Below, in pieces: positions 26,852 through 35,809 of a stretch of 64,000 nucleotides of DNA (position 1 is its first letter; every line of letters starts with the position of its first letter). Under the pieces are notes generated by a model. That model was not told where the DNA came from, ran no database searches, and saw nothing but the letters and a program-made list of their open reading frames with translations. Position numbers and translations under genes: made by a program. Origin of the DNA: Runella zeae DSM 19591 (GTDB lineage: Bacteria > Bacteroidota > Bacteroidia > Cytophagales > Spirosomataceae); assembly GCF_000423565.1 (NCBI RefSeq), contig NZ_KE384038.1, positions 417,630 to 481,629 on the forward strand, in the 5' to 3' direction.

Positions 26852-28732
26852 ATGAGAAAGATATTACTTCTATTTGCGATTAGCTTCTTGGCGAAAACTG
26901 CCGTTTTTGCCCAAGAAGATATTCTGAAAAAATTACAAAATATTGCAGTTGTTGACCAAAAAGTAATGATGCCAATGCGAGACGGAGTGCGCTTGGCTAC
27001 GGATATTTTTCGCCCCAAAACTGATAAGCCCGTTCCGGTCATTTTTTCCAAAACTCCTTATAATTTCAACTCTTGGGGCAATGGCGAAATGAATCCCCGT
27101 ACCTACCAAGCTGCTTTGGAGGCTGTTTCTAGGGGGTATGCATATGTGGTTCAAAATGAGAGAGGTAGGTTTTTTTCAGAAGGTGATTGGGACATTCTCG
27201 GGCCTCCTACTACCGACGGCTATGATGCTTTTTCGTGGCTTACCAAACAAGCTTGGTGCAATGGTAAAATCGGCACGATTGGATGCTCTTCTACCGCAGA
27301 ATGGCAAATGGCAGTAGCCGCCCTCGATCACCCTTCTCATGCGGCAATGGTACCGCAAGGGTTTGGAGCTGGAGTAGGAAAAGTAGGGGAGTTTTGGGAG
27401 CAGGGCAATTGGTACAGAGGTGGTGCTCAACAAATGCTTTTTACCGCGTGGCTTTATGGCACTCAAAATGACGCAGTTAGGCCGCAGTTTCCCAAAAATG
27501 CTACCCAAGAAGAACTACAGCGCGTGTCAAGGTATTTTGATTTAGCTACCGAAATGCCGCCAGTAGATTGGTCAAAAGGATTGAGACATCTGCCAGTGCA
27601 GGATATTATCAAAAATGTAAACGGCCAAAAAGGAGTTTATGAGAAGATGATTGTACGCAAACCAAACGACCCAGAATGGTTTAAAGGTGGTTTGTACCAC
27701 GACAACATGCCTTTTGGCGTGCCTAGTTTTTGGTTTGTGTCTTGGTATGATGTATCAAGTGCACCTAATTTGGCCCTTTTTAATCATGTTCGTAAAAATG
27801 CTACCGACCCTCAAGTGCGCGACAATCAGTATTTGGTGATTGCTCCTACTTTGCACTGTGCTTACAAAAGAGCCACCGAAAATACCATCGTCGGAGAGCG
27901 AAGCGTAGGCGACGCCCGCCTCAACTATGATGAGCAAATTTATGCTTGGTTTGACCATTGGCTCAAGGGCGAAACCAACGATTTCTTCAAGAAGACCCCA
28001 CGTGTACAATACTATACGATGGGATCAAACAAGTGGCAATCGTCAGAAACGTGGCCTCCTGCCGATGTCGAAATGAAAACTTACTATCTCAATAGTGGTG
28101 GAAAAGCCAATAGCCTTTACGGAGATGGAAAGCTTACGCTTCAAGCACCTTCCAAAGAAAACAAGACGGATGAGTTTGCGTACGATCCCAAATTTCCAGT
28201 GCCTTCTTATGGTGGAAATGTGTGTTGTACTGGCAACGCTGTGCAGGGAGGTTCTTTTGACCAACATCAAATGGAAACGCGGCATGACATCTTGGTTTAT
28301 ACCACGGAACCCTTTAAAGAAGGAGTAGAAATGACCGGACAAATCGAAACCACTTTGTATGTATCTTCGGACGCAAAAGATACCGATTTTACGGTAAAAG
28401 TTATCGATGTATATCCCGACGGGAGGGCGTATAATTTGGATGAGACTATTTTGCGAGCCCGCTATCGTGAAGGCTTCGATAAAGAAGTATGGATGGAAAA
28501 AGGAAAAGTGTATAAACTCAACTTGAGTCCGATGGTGACCTCCAATTATTTTGCTCCTGGTCATAGTATTCGTATCGAAATATCAAGTAGTAATTTTCCA
28601 CGTTTTGACCGCAACCTCAATACAGGGGGCAATAATTATGACGAAAAAGACGGTATCGTAGCTCACAATCAAATCCATCATTCGGCGGCTTATCCTTCTC
28701 AGGTGCGCTTGCCTCTTCTAAAGACTAAGTAA
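26852..28732 (+). CDS. Secreted CocE/NonD-family hydrolase (X-Pro dipeptidyl-peptidase S15 type)
   Basis: The protein has 626 residues with signal peptide [21 protein letters not shown]. The alpha/beta-hydrolase domain has [16 protein letters not shown], the nucleophile region [12 protein letters not shown] (in place of the usual G-x-S-Y-x-G) and a catalytic His in [11 protein letters not shown]. The C-terminal jelly-roll has [19 protein letters not shown]. The family includes cocaine esterase, glutaryl-7-ACA acylase and Xaa-Pro dipeptidyl-peptidases; the substrate is open. It diverges from a SusC/SusD operon. The ATG at 26852 is chosen because the promoter lies at 26784-26815. Confidence 0.88.
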   Translation: MRKILLLFAISFLAKTAVFAQEDILKKLQNIAVVDQKVMMPMRDGVRLATDIFRPKTDKPVPVIFSKTPYNFNSWGNGEMNPRTYQAALEAVSRGYAYVVQNERGRFFSEGDWDILGPPTTDGYDAFSWLTKQAWCNGKIGTIGCSSTAEWQMAVAALDHPSHAAMVPQGFGAGVGKVGEFWEQGNWYRGGAQQMLFTAWLYGTQNDAVRPQFPKNATQEELQRVSRYFDLATEMPPVDWSKGLRHLPVQDIIKNVNGQKGVYEKMIVRKPNDPEWFKGGLYHDNMPFGVPSFWFVSWYDVSSAPNLALFNHVRKNATDPQVRDNQYLVIAPTLHCAYKRATENTIVGERSVGDARLNYDEQIYAWFDHWLKGETNDFFKKTPRVQYYTMGSNKWQSSETWPPADVEMKTYYLNSGGKANSLYGDGKLTLQAPSKENKTDEFAYDPKFPVPSYGGNVCCTGNAVQGGSFDQHQMETRHDILVYTTEPFKEGVEMTGQIETTLYVSSDAKDTDFTVKVIDVYPDGRAYNLDETILRARYREGFDKEVWMEKGKVYKLNLSPMVTSNYFAPGHSIRIEISSSNFPRFDRNLNTGGNNYDEKDGIVAHNQIHHSAAYPSQVRLPLLKTK

Positions 28733-28784
28733 ATATTGGTAACAGGAGATACCAATGTAGGTGTGAGTTCCGTTAAAAAAATGA

Positions 28785-28792
28785 TAATTTTG
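28785..28792 (+). promoter_or_regulatory. -7 element TAATTTTG of the next gene, overlapping the previous gene's terminator
   Basis: TAATTTTG matches TAnnTTTG exactly. Twenty nt upstream is TGTG, a one-base mismatch to TTTG. Initiation near 28799 would fall within the terminator hairpin at 28794-28821. Confidence 0.4.
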
Positions 28793-28793
28793 T

Positions 28794-28825
28794 AGAGGCG
28801 CTTACCGAAAGTAGCGCCTCTTTTG
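28794..28825 (+). terminator. Intrinsic terminator after the CocE hydrolase gene
   Basis: A 9-bp perfect GC-rich stem, AGAGGCGCT with its complement, and a 10-nt loop are followed by TTTTG. Confidence 0.7.
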
Positions 28826-28850
28826 CCCTCATCCAAACTCAGAATATTCT

Positions 28851-30419
28851 GTGAAAAAACATCTTGCTTGGCTTTGTTTGTTACTCTTTTTGGGATTGGA
28901 AGGTTGTAAAACCTCCAAAAAACCGCGTACTACTCCTCGTGATTTTGGTCCTATGGGGGTGCGCCGTGAGATGAGGGCTGTGTGGATTGCGACTGTCGAC
29001 AATATCGATTGGCCTAGCCGCAAAAACCTTTCTCCTGACGAGCAGCGGGCTGAGTTTGTACGATTATTGGATACTCACAAACGGACAGGTATCAATGCGG
29101 TTTTTGTGCAGGTGCGTGCCGCTGCGGATGCCTTCTACGCCAAAAGTGAAGAGCCTTGGTCTGAATGGCTCACGGGCAAGCAAGGCAAAGCTCCCGAGCC
29201 TTTTTACGACCCAATGGAGTTTATGATTGAAGAGTGTCATCGGCGGGGGATGGAGTTTCATGCTTGGCTTAATCTCAATCGCGTGGCTCACAGGGTTAGT
29301 AAAAGTATCGCTTCCAACAACATCGGCAAAGTACATCCTGAGTGGGTATTTGAATATGACGGCTATCGATTGTTCAATTTTGGCTTACCCGAAGTGAGGG
29401 ATTATATTACCAATGTCACTACCAACATTGTCACAAATTATGACGTAGATGGCATTCACTTTGACGATTATTTCTACCCTTATACCGTGACGGGCCAAAC
29501 CCTCAAAGACGAAGCAGCCTATCAGGAATACGGGCGGCGATTCCGCTCAAAAGACGATTGGCGCAGAGACAATATAGATAAACTTATCAAACAAATAAGC
29601 GATGCTATTACGGCTCAAAAATCCTATGTAAAGTTTGGGGTAAGCCCTTTTGGGGTTTGGCGTAACAAACAAGATGACCCCAGCGGCTCTCCTACCCAAG
29701 CAGGGCAAACTTCATACGACAATCTATATGCCGATACCAAAAAATGGATGAAAGCAGGCTGGATAGATTACATGGTTCCGCAGATTTATTTTTCTACCAA
29801 GTTTGACAAAGTGCCTTTCAGGACTCTGACGCTGTGGTGGCTCGATCATACTTATGGGCGTCATTTGTACATTGGCCAAGGGGCGTATCGGATAGGGACG
29901 CAGGATAAAGATAAAACATGGGCCGACTATTCGGAATTGCCTCGACAAATGCGATTTATCAGAGAACATAAAGAAATCACGGGAAGTGTATTTTATAGCT
30001 CTAAGTCTTTGATTAATAACAAATTTGGCCATGCAGATTCGCTTCGGAAGAATTTTTATAAAGAAGCTGCATTTCCCCCTCCTATGCCTTGGAAAGACCG
30101 CTTGCCGCCTGCGGCACCTCGCCAATTGCAAGCCAAAGATACGCGCAATGGCGTGGATTTGAGGTGGCTCCCCTCGCTCAAAGCGAGAGACGGGGATGGG
30201 GCGCGTTATTATGCCGTATATCGCTATGCAGACGACGAAGAGCCACGTTTATTAGCAGGGTGTTATGAAGGGCAAACCCGCGCTCTTGACCGTACTGCCC
30301 TTCGTGGCAAAGTCTATACGTATGCTATCACGGCATTGGATCGCCTTCACAATGAAAGTGAGGCCGTTTTGACAAGCGTAATGGTGAGAGCCAATATGCA
30401 CGCTAGAAGCAGTAAATAA
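28851..30419 (+). CDS. GH10-like family lipoprotein (GHL10/DUF187, YngK type)
   Basis: The protein has 522 residues and starts with GTG. A lipoprotein signal ends in LGLEGC (Cys19). The glycosyl-hydrolase-like TIM barrel follows: EMRAVWIATVDNIDWPS, INAVFVQVRAAADAFY, FHAWLNLNRVAH, VDGIHFDDYFYPY (the likely acid/base region) and KFGVSPFGVWRN. A C-terminal fibronectin-type domain (about 420-515) ends in AITALDRLHNESE. Proteins of this family are exported and thought to act on glycans, possibly peptidoglycan; no firm activity can be assigned. The stop codon lies 2 nt from the convergent SAM-hydrolase stop. Confidence 0.88.
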   Translation: MKKHLAWLCLLLFLGLEGCKTSKKPRTTPRDFGPMGVRREMRAVWIATVDNIDWPSRKNLSPDEQRAEFVRLLDTHKRTGINAVFVQVRAAADAFYAKSEEPWSEWLTGKQGKAPEPFYDPMEFMIEECHRRGMEFHAWLNLNRVAHRVSKSIASNNIGKVHPEWVFEYDGYRLFNFGLPEVRDYITNVTTNIVTNYDVDGIHFDDYFYPYTVTGQTLKDEAAYQEYGRRFRSKDDWRRDNIDKLIKQISDAITAQKSYVKFGVSPFGVWRNKQDDPSGSPTQAGQTSYDNLYADTKKWMKAGWIDYMVPQIYFSTKFDKVPFRTLTLWWLDHTYGRHLYIGQGAYRIGTQDKDKTWADYSELPRQMRFIREHKEITGSVFYSSKSLINNKFGHADSLRKNFYKEAAFPPPMPWKDRLPPAAPRQLQAKDTRNGVDLRWLPSLKARDGDGARYYAVYRYADDEEPRLLAGCYEGQTRALDRTALRGKVYTYAITALDRLHNESEAVLTSVMVRANMHARSSK

Positions 30420-30421
30420 GC

Positions 30422-31315
30422 TTATTTGCTGATTTTGATTTTCCAGTCGGAGCCACTTTTGATGCCGTATTTCCCCGCAAAATCTCCCATGTTGATAGCC
30501 AACGAAAATTGAAGGAGACTATTGAGGTAACAGAGGTTTTGTCCTTCGGGTACCTCACCAAAAGTATTGACAAAGGGTATATTTTCCTCAAATACCTGCT
30601 TTGAGCCATCCCAAATCGTGACTTTTAGTTTTTGTCCTGCTTTGAGATCCCATTTTTTGAGTAAATCGGCCGATATATTGGTCCATACGTTGCCATACTG
30701 AACGTCCAAAATAGGAATATTTCCCACAATACTATTGGCTTCTAACTTGGCTTTTTGATAAGGAATACGCACCACATCATCGGGTAAGCGCTTACCTACT
30801 TGAGCCAGGGTAATAACACCCGCTGCAAGCCTCGCACCCGTATAAGCATATACATCGCGCCCGTGAAAAGTGTAAGAGGCTTGCGAATTTTGGCGGCGAT
30901 TGAGGGCTTCGTCTATTTCATGGACTGCCTCAATTCCCAATGACTCCGCAATCAACGTAAAAGTGCCGTTGTCGGGACCCACAAAATAGTGTCCACTTTT
31001 GGTTTTTACTACCACCGATTTCCGCTCAGTGCCTACGCCCGGGTCAACTACCGATACAAAAACCGTAGCTCGGGGCCAATAAGAGGCCGCTTGTTGGAGT
31101 CGATAGGCGGCTTCCCAAATATTGTAAGCAGGGATTTCGTGGGTAAGGTCAAACAATTTTAAGTCTTGACTAACACTCATCGATACACCTTTCATGGCTG
31201 CTACGGCACCGTCCTTTAACCCAAAATCAGTTTGAAAAACCACGATTTTGGATTGGGAAAACACCGAAAAACTGTACAGAAAAAAGAGGCCAAACGTATA
31301 AATGATTGTTTTCAT
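30422..31315 (-). CDS. Exported SAM hydroxide adenosyltransferase (DUF62 family)
   Basis: Members of this family hydrolyse S-adenosylmethionine to adenosine and methionine. The family signature QTDFGLKDGAVAAMKGV is at about 29-45, SVVDPGVGTERKSV near 110-125 and VGPDNGTFT follows. The C-terminal domain (about 190-297) is present. From the ATG at 31315 the protein has 297 residues and begins with a clear signal peptide (MKTIIYTFGLFFLYSFSVFS), which is odd for an enzyme acting on a cytoplasmic cofactor. The gene starts 14 nt after the NamZ-like gene, so the two form an operon. Confidence 0.85.
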   Translation of the reverse strand: MKTIIYTFGLFFLYSFSVFSQSKIVVFQTDFGLKDGAVAAMKGVSMSVSQDLKLFDLTHEIPAYNIWEAAYRLQQAASYWPRATVFVSVVDPGVGTERKSVVVKTKSGHYFVGPDNGTFTLIAESLGIEAVHEIDEALNRRQNSQASYTFHGRDVYAYTGARLAAGVITLAQVGKRLPDDVVRIPYQKAKLEANSIVGNIPILDVQYGNVWTNISADLLKKWDLKAGQKLKVTIWDGSKQVFEENIPFVNTFGEVPEGQNLCYLNSLLQFSLAINMGDFAGKYGIKSGSDWKIKISK

Positions 31316-31329
31316 AAACCTATATTTTT

Positions 31330-32505
31330 TTAAGTTAATACCGAAAAAAGAGCAGCGTTTGAAATACTTTTTGAGCCTGTAATCCATTCATTTTCTGTTT
31401 GTTTTAAATATTCGACAATCACTGAGAGTGCTACTTTTCCATTCACAAAATCAAGTAAATCAGCATCGCCTACCAATATTTCAAGGGCGGTTTTGGTGTT
31501 TCCTTTTTCATAAGCACCTTGTCGCCATAAATTAGGGATATATTCGTTACAAATTCTCAATAAAATCAAACTACTCAAAAGCGAGTGGTTGGATTGAGAA
31601 GGAGCTAGATGTATTTGAAATCCCCCGCAAAGTTCGTTGGCGTGTTTGTGAAAAGTAGGAATAAACTGCAAAGGCCGTAAGATATAATTGACCCACGGTA
31701 GGTCAGCTGTAAAGTTTTCAAAGTCGTGTTTGATGTTTTTCAAAATATCCCATTTCAAAAAAGGTGCTCCGATAATCTCGAAGGGGCGAGTAGTACCTCT
31801 TCCTTCACTCAAAGTAGTGGCTTCAAACAAGCATTGTCCGCTGTAAAGGGTAGCTGTTTGGAGGCTGGGAAAATTGGGAGAAGGGAGTATTTGCATAAAA
31901 TATTCGTCGATTGGGTACGGTAATAGGTCAAGCGAGAAACTCCCTCGATAATGATGCTTGAGCCAAAGGGCTATTTCACCTAGACTAAGCCCGTGACGGT
32001 GAGGCAATCCTTCATGCCCGATAAAAGACGAAAATGTTTTGGTAATCATACTGCCTTCTACTTGCCTTCCGGCAGGACTGGGGCGGTCAATCACCCAAAC
32101 GTGGGGCGGATGCTGACAGCGTGTGAGGGTTTCAAACAAATAAGCCAAGGTGGTCAGATAGGTAAAATAGCGGCAGCCTACATCTTGAATATCAACGATG
32201 ATAACATCAAGTGCTTCTAACAAAGCAGGGGCGGTTTTGAGACTTTGTTCGTCGCGACCATACAGCGAGATAAAATCAATTCCCTTCCAAAAATGATAGA
32301 CGTTAGTATTTTCGAGGGGTTCTTGGTCTTGAAGTTCGGCAAAAAGCCCATGCTCAGGGACAAATACTGCACTAAGGATATTGTGCTCGGCCAAGAGTTC
32401 AATTAGATACTGTTTTTTATCAAAAACAAAGGCTGTTTGATTACACAAAAGCCCCACGCGTTTTTGAGTCAGTGAAAAAGAAGAAATAAGCGACGCTAAA
32501 TTCAT
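31330..32505 (-). CDS. DUF1343 protein, NamZ-like exo-beta-N-acetylmuramidase
   Basis: The protein has 391 residues. The family is marked by RVGLLCNQTAF near the N-terminus, FVPEHGLFAELQD, VYHFWKGIDFISLYG, VIIVDIQDVGCRYFTYLTTL, VIDRPSPAG and the C-terminal LEGSMITK-like and LSEGRGTTRPFEIIGAPF segments. NamZ releases terminal N-acetylmuramic acid from peptidoglycan fragments. Unlike many family members, no signal peptide precedes the domain, so a cytoplasmic location is suggested. It is the first gene of an operon with the exported SAM hydrolase. Wall-sugar recycling fits the nearby GH109-like and nagB genes. Confidence 0.86.
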   Translation of the reverse strand: MNLASLISSFSLTQKRVGLLCNQTAFVFDKKQYLIELLAEHNILSAVFVPEHGLFAELQDQEPLENTNVYHFWKGIDFISLYGRDEQSLKTAPALLEALDVIIVDIQDVGCRYFTYLTTLAYLFETLTRCQHPPHVWVIDRPSPAGRQVEGSMITKTFSSFIGHEGLPHRHGLSLGEIALWLKHHYRGSFSLDLLPYPIDEYFMQILPSPNFPSLQTATLYSGQCLFEATTLSEGRGTTRPFEIIGAPFLKWDILKNIKHDFENFTADLPWVNYILRPLQFIPTFHKHANELCGGFQIHLAPSQSNHSLLSSLILLRICNEYIPNLWRQGAYEKGNTKTALEILVGDADLLDFVNGKVALSVIVEYLKQTENEWITGSKSISNAALFSVLT

Positions 32506-32663
32506 AAAATTCCAACCACAAGATGAGGGGGCAAGTTAGTAGATAAGAGGATTGGTTCAGAAATAAAACCCCCAAAAAATGCCCCACTAAGACAAATATT
32601 GATTTTCCGAAAAAACTTAACCATTCGTGTTCTATTTTCGCAAAAAACAAAGTGATTACTTCC

Positions 32664-33824
32664 ATGCACAAATCGCAAATTATCAACGAACTCGCCGAAA
32701 GCCGCGACAATTACTTCAATGCTGTAAGTCCGCCGATTGTACAGACTAGCAATTTTGTATTTCATGATTTTGCCTCGTTACGAGAAGCTTTTGAAGACGA
32801 AATGTCGGCGTATTTGTATTCGAGGGGGCTCAATCCTACCGTTGATATTTTACGAAAAAAACTAGCAGCCTTGGACGAAGCAGAAGATTGTTTGGTACTT
32901 AATAGTGGTGCTTCGGCGATTTTTTGTGCAGTAATGACCAACGTCCAAGCGGGCGACCACATCGTGAGCGTACAAAAACCTTATACTTGGGCCTGGAAAC
33001 TGTTTGACAATGTTTTGCCACGCTACAATGTAACTACAACTTACGTAGACGGGACAAAGCTTGAAAACTTTGAAGCAGCGATTCTCCCCAACACTAAAGT
33101 GATTTATCTGGAATCACCCAATACCCTCACCTTCGATTTGCAAGATTTGGAAGCGGTGGCAAAATTGGCAAAATCGCACGGCATTGTGACCATTATCGAC
33201 AACAGCTATTGTACTCCTTTGTTCCAAAAGCCTCATCGGTTGGGCATTGATATTTGCTTGCAGTCAGCTACCAAGTATATCGGAGGGCACTCAGACACCG
33301 TTGGAGGCGTATTGACAGGGGCCAAGGCGATGATTAAACAGATTTTTGACCGCGAAGCGCACAATACAGGGGCATTTATCGCGCCCTTCAATGCGTGGCT
33401 TTTGCTGAGAGGCTTGCGGACGCTGTCTGTCAGACTGAAGGCTATTTCAGAAAGTACCCAAAAAGTGGTCGAATTTTTGAAAAATCACCCCAAAATTGAA
33501 AAAATCTATTTTCCTTTCGACCCTGATTTTGCCCAATACGAATTGGCACAAAAACAAATGTCAGGTGCTTGTGGATTGGTAACGATTGCGTTGAAAGCGC
33601 AGACTTATGCACAAATAGAAACCTTTACTCACAATTTACAACATTTTCTATTGGCAGTAAGTTGGGGAGGACATGAGTCGTTGATCATGCCAAAATGCGC
33701 CGGCATTCGTCCTGAAGAATTCGATGCAGCACAGCAAGAGCATCGATTAGTAAGATTGTATATTGGGCTTGAAGAAGCCGACTATCTTATCGAAGATTTG
33801 GCGCAAGCTTTGGAAAAACTATAG
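32664..33824 (+). CDS. PLP-dependent transsulfuration-family enzyme (cystathionine/methionine gamma-lyase-like)
   Basis: The protein has 386 residues from the ATG at 32664; the GTG at 32652 is less likely. It is a Cys/Met metabolism fold-type I PLP enzyme. SGASAIFCAVM binds the cofactor phosphate, VIYLESPNTLTF and IVTIIDNSYCTPL contain the PLP-stacking and PLP-binding residues, and the Schiff-base Lys is in QSATKYIGGHSDTVGG. The C-terminal LVRLYIGLEEADYLIEDL is typical. It could be a cystathionine gamma-lyase, gamma-synthase or methionine gamma-lyase; sequence alone does not decide. It is isolated between other units. Confidence 0.88.
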   Translation: MHKSQIINELAESRDNYFNAVSPPIVQTSNFVFHDFASLREAFEDEMSAYLYSRGLNPTVDILRKKLAALDEAEDCLVLNSGASAIFCAVMTNVQAGDHIVSVQKPYTWAWKLFDNVLPRYNVTTTYVDGTKLENFEAAILPNTKVIYLESPNTLTFDLQDLEAVAKLAKSHGIVTIIDNSYCTPLFQKPHRLGIDICLQSATKYIGGHSDTVGGVLTGAKAMIKQIFDREAHNTGAFIAPFNAWLLLRGLRTLSVRLKAISESTQKVVEFLKNHPKIEKIYFPFDPDFAQYELAQKQMSGACGLVTIALKAQTYAQIETFTHNLQHFLLAVSWGGHESLIMPKCAGIRPEEFDAAQQEHRLVRLYIGLEEADYLIEDLAQALEKL

Positions 33825-33828
33825 CCTA

Positions 33829-33881
33829 AACCTCGGCTGCGCTCAAAGCGCAGCCGAGGTTATTGAAGCGCAGCCGGGGTT
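33829..33881. terminator. GC-rich hairpin with duplicated right arm
   Basis: A perfect 15-bp stem (33829-33843 with 33847-33861) has a 3-nt loop. Its right arm is repeated once with one substitution at 33867-33881, followed by GTTTT. It lies between the convergent transsulfuration-enzyme and hydrolase genes. Either right arm could pair with the left one. Confidence 0.65.
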
Positions 33882-33884
33882 GTT

Positions 33885-35039
33885 TTATTTCAATAGCGCA
33901 TTTACAGCTTCCACTTCGGTAGCAGCTTTGGCAGGTCGAGGATGAGCGTCGTTAAATACTTCCAGTTCTCTACGGTCTAGTAAAGGTGTATGACTTTCGT
34001 CGATACTACCGTCAGCTTTGAGGATTTTTGAAATATCCAGTGCGAGATGCTTCGCCAAAAACCGATACATCGCTGCTCGTTTAGAAGGGCCATAGTCATG
34101 CTTTTCGTCGGGCAAGTGATGATTTTCTAGGTTATTGGCTTTGCCATAAAGAGCATATATTTTTTGAATATGAGGGAATTCATCTTTCGGATTGTTTTTG
34201 GTCCAGTCGCCGCCATCTGATACGAGCAGCATGGGGCGAGGAGCCGCTAAGGCCGCAATTTCTACGTTGTTGGTTTGGAAATTCCCTTTTTTATGAACGG
34301 GCATTCCACTTTCACAAACACAGCCTCCAAAAAAATAAGCCGACACCATCACCACCGGAACCGACACCTTGATGCGTGGGTCAAGTGCTGTAAGCATAAA
34401 AGTCTGAGTTCCCCCGCCAGACTCCCCCGTGACTCCTACGCGGTTTTTGTCGATGTTGGGCTGGGATAATAAAAAGTCTAAAGCTCTGATACTGTTGATA
34501 GTTTGTAGTTTAAAAGCTTTCGGGATTTTATGTTCTTTCAACTGCGAATCGCTGTAGCCAACCATGTCGTAAGCAAATACCACCGCCCCCATACGGGCTA
34601 AGTTGCCACACCGAAATTGCATAGGCTCCAGAAAACGGGCGTTGGGCTCGCGGGTATGTCCGTGAGGGCACAAAATCGCCGCAAAAGGCCCTTTTTGATT
34701 CAACGGTTTATAGAGATTGCCCGTTACATAATATCCTTCTATGCTTTCAAACGCCACATTTTCGATAGTATATCCGTCCATTTCGCGCTTACTATGGATG
34801 ATAGGCTTTGATTTGGGGCGAGGGGGAAGCTGAGTGAGTTCGCCACCTTCCAAAATACGTTGCTTAATTTGTTGGGCGCGGGTTTCCCAGTCTTTTTTGG
34901 AAGTAGGAACGTGTTCTGCCAAAAAACTCTGGCCTTGCTGTTCCGTAAAATACGCTCCTTGACAAAGCTCAGGAGTGGATTGGGCCGAGGCTAGATGGCA
35001 AGTCAAAGAGGCGACTAAAAGGCACAAAAATCGTTTCAT
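33885..35039 (-). CDS. Secreted alpha/beta hydrolase, acetyl-xylan-esterase-like
   Basis: The protein has 384 residues. The signal peptide ends at about residue 19 (CHLASA). The hydrolase core has AILCPHGHTREPNARF, the nucleophile elbow GVTGESGGGTQ, and a catalytic His in PDEKHDYGPSKR near residue 330. A Cys-containing segment FFGGCVCESGMP sits between them. This pattern is that of the large acetylxylan-esterase/Abhydrolase_7-type family common in Bacteroidota, which also includes peptidase-like members. The substrate is not known. Confidence 0.84.
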   Translation of the reverse strand: MKRFLCLLVASLTCHLASAQSTPELCQGAYFTEQQGQSFLAEHVPTSKKDWETRAQQIKQRILEGGELTQLPPRPKSKPIIHSKREMDGYTIENVAFESIEGYYVTGNLYKPLNQKGPFAAILCPHGHTREPNARFLEPMQFRCGNLARMGAVVFAYDMVGYSDSQLKEHKIPKAFKLQTINSIRALDFLLSQPNIDKNRVGVTGESGGGTQTFMLTALDPRIKVSVPVVMVSAYFFGGCVCESGMPVHKKGNFQTNNVEIAALAAPRPMLLVSDGGDWTKNNPKDEFPHIQKIYALYGKANNLENHHLPDEKHDYGPSKRAAMYRFLAKHLALDISKILKADGSIDESHTPLLDRRELEVFNDAHPRPAKAATEVEAVNALLK

Positions 35040-35142
35040 GATTAACAGAATTTATAATTTTATAAAGTCAGCCGAGACGGCAAGTTACCTTACAATTTTG
35101 CTGCCATTTGTTTATAGAATGTATTTTCAGCCTAAAGATTTG

Positions 35143-35150
35143 TATTTTTG
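35143..35150 (+). promoter_or_regulatory. -7 element TATTTTTG upstream of the PIN toxin-antitoxin pair
   Basis: This is an exact match to TAnnTTTG, 25 nt before the antitoxin ATG. No TTTG lies at the right distance upstream, so the promoter may need an activator or may be weak. Confidence 0.4.
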
Positions 35151-35174
35151 AATACTTAAAACCATTCTTTTGCC

Positions 35175-35387
35175 ATGTCAGCTATCGCCAATAGAGAACA
35201 ACAAATCACCAGCCTCATAAAGAAGTTATCGGCTAATGAGCAAGATGCTTTATTGAAAGCTTTGAAGAAACAACTGCTTTTAGCTAAAGCTGAAAAGTTA
35301 GAACATTCAGTCAAAGACAATCGTATCAATATGAGTGAAATTGTAGAAGAGGTTCGTAAGGCTCGAAAAGCACGTCATGAGAGCTAA
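35175..35387 (+). CDS. Small antitoxin-like protein paired with PIN toxin
   Basis: This 70-residue, mostly helical, charged protein (LSANEQDALLKALKKQLLLAKAEKLE) has a C-terminal VEEVRKARKARH tail. I do not recognise a named DNA-binding domain. The call rests on position and size: it overlaps the following PIN-domain gene by 11 nt, the usual arrangement for an antitoxin upstream of its toxin. The lysine-rich tail may bind the toxin or DNA. Confidence 0.7.
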   Translation: MSAIANREQQITSLIKKLSANEQDALLKALKKQLLLAKAEKLEHSVKDNRINMSEIVEEVRKARKARHES

Positions 35388-35796
35388 AGTGGTTGTGTTG
35401 GATACCAATATTTGGATAAGTTATTTTATCAAAGCAAAATTCAGTGAATTAGTAGATTTAATCATTGACAATGATTTGTTAGTGTATTCTTTCGATGCTT
35501 TGATAGAGGAATTAACAGAAGTTTTAGGACGTAACAAATTTTCTAAATATCTGACTTTGCCTATCAGCGATTATATAGAGTTTCATCAAGAATTAGTCAC
35601 TATTGTCAAGCCTAAAATTAAGTATACTTCTAGTCCTGACCCTAAGGATAACTTTTTATTCGATTTAACTATTCAACATAAAGCTCGTTATTTAGTGACG
35701 GGAGATAGAAAGTTATTGGCTCTGGGTAAGGTAGAAAATGTCGAGATAATGTCGCTAACTGCTTTTAAAACACTTGTTTCCTCACGCAATTCTTAA
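35377..35796 (+). CDS. PIN-domain toxin (putative RNase)
   Basis: The 139-residue protein is a single PIN domain: VVLDTNIWISYF (D9), an acidic residue in LIEELTEVLGR, SPDPKDNFLFDLTIQ and LVTGDRKLL supply the metal-binding acids. It belongs to the PIN-family toxin group found in type II systems and would cleave RNA. It is translationally coupled to the antitoxin by an 11-nt overlap. The stop codon lies 13 nt before a GH109-like gene, so the TA pair may be co-transcribed with amino-sugar genes. Confidence 0.85.
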   Translation: MRAKVVVLDTNIWISYFIKAKFSELVDLIIDNDLLVYSFDALIEELTEVLGRNKFSKYLTLPISDYIEFHQELVTIVKPKIKYTSSPDPKDNFLFDLTIQHKARYLVTGDRKLLALGKVENVEIMSLTAFKTLVSSRNS

Positions 35797-35809
35797 CCGT
35801 CAAAAAAAT

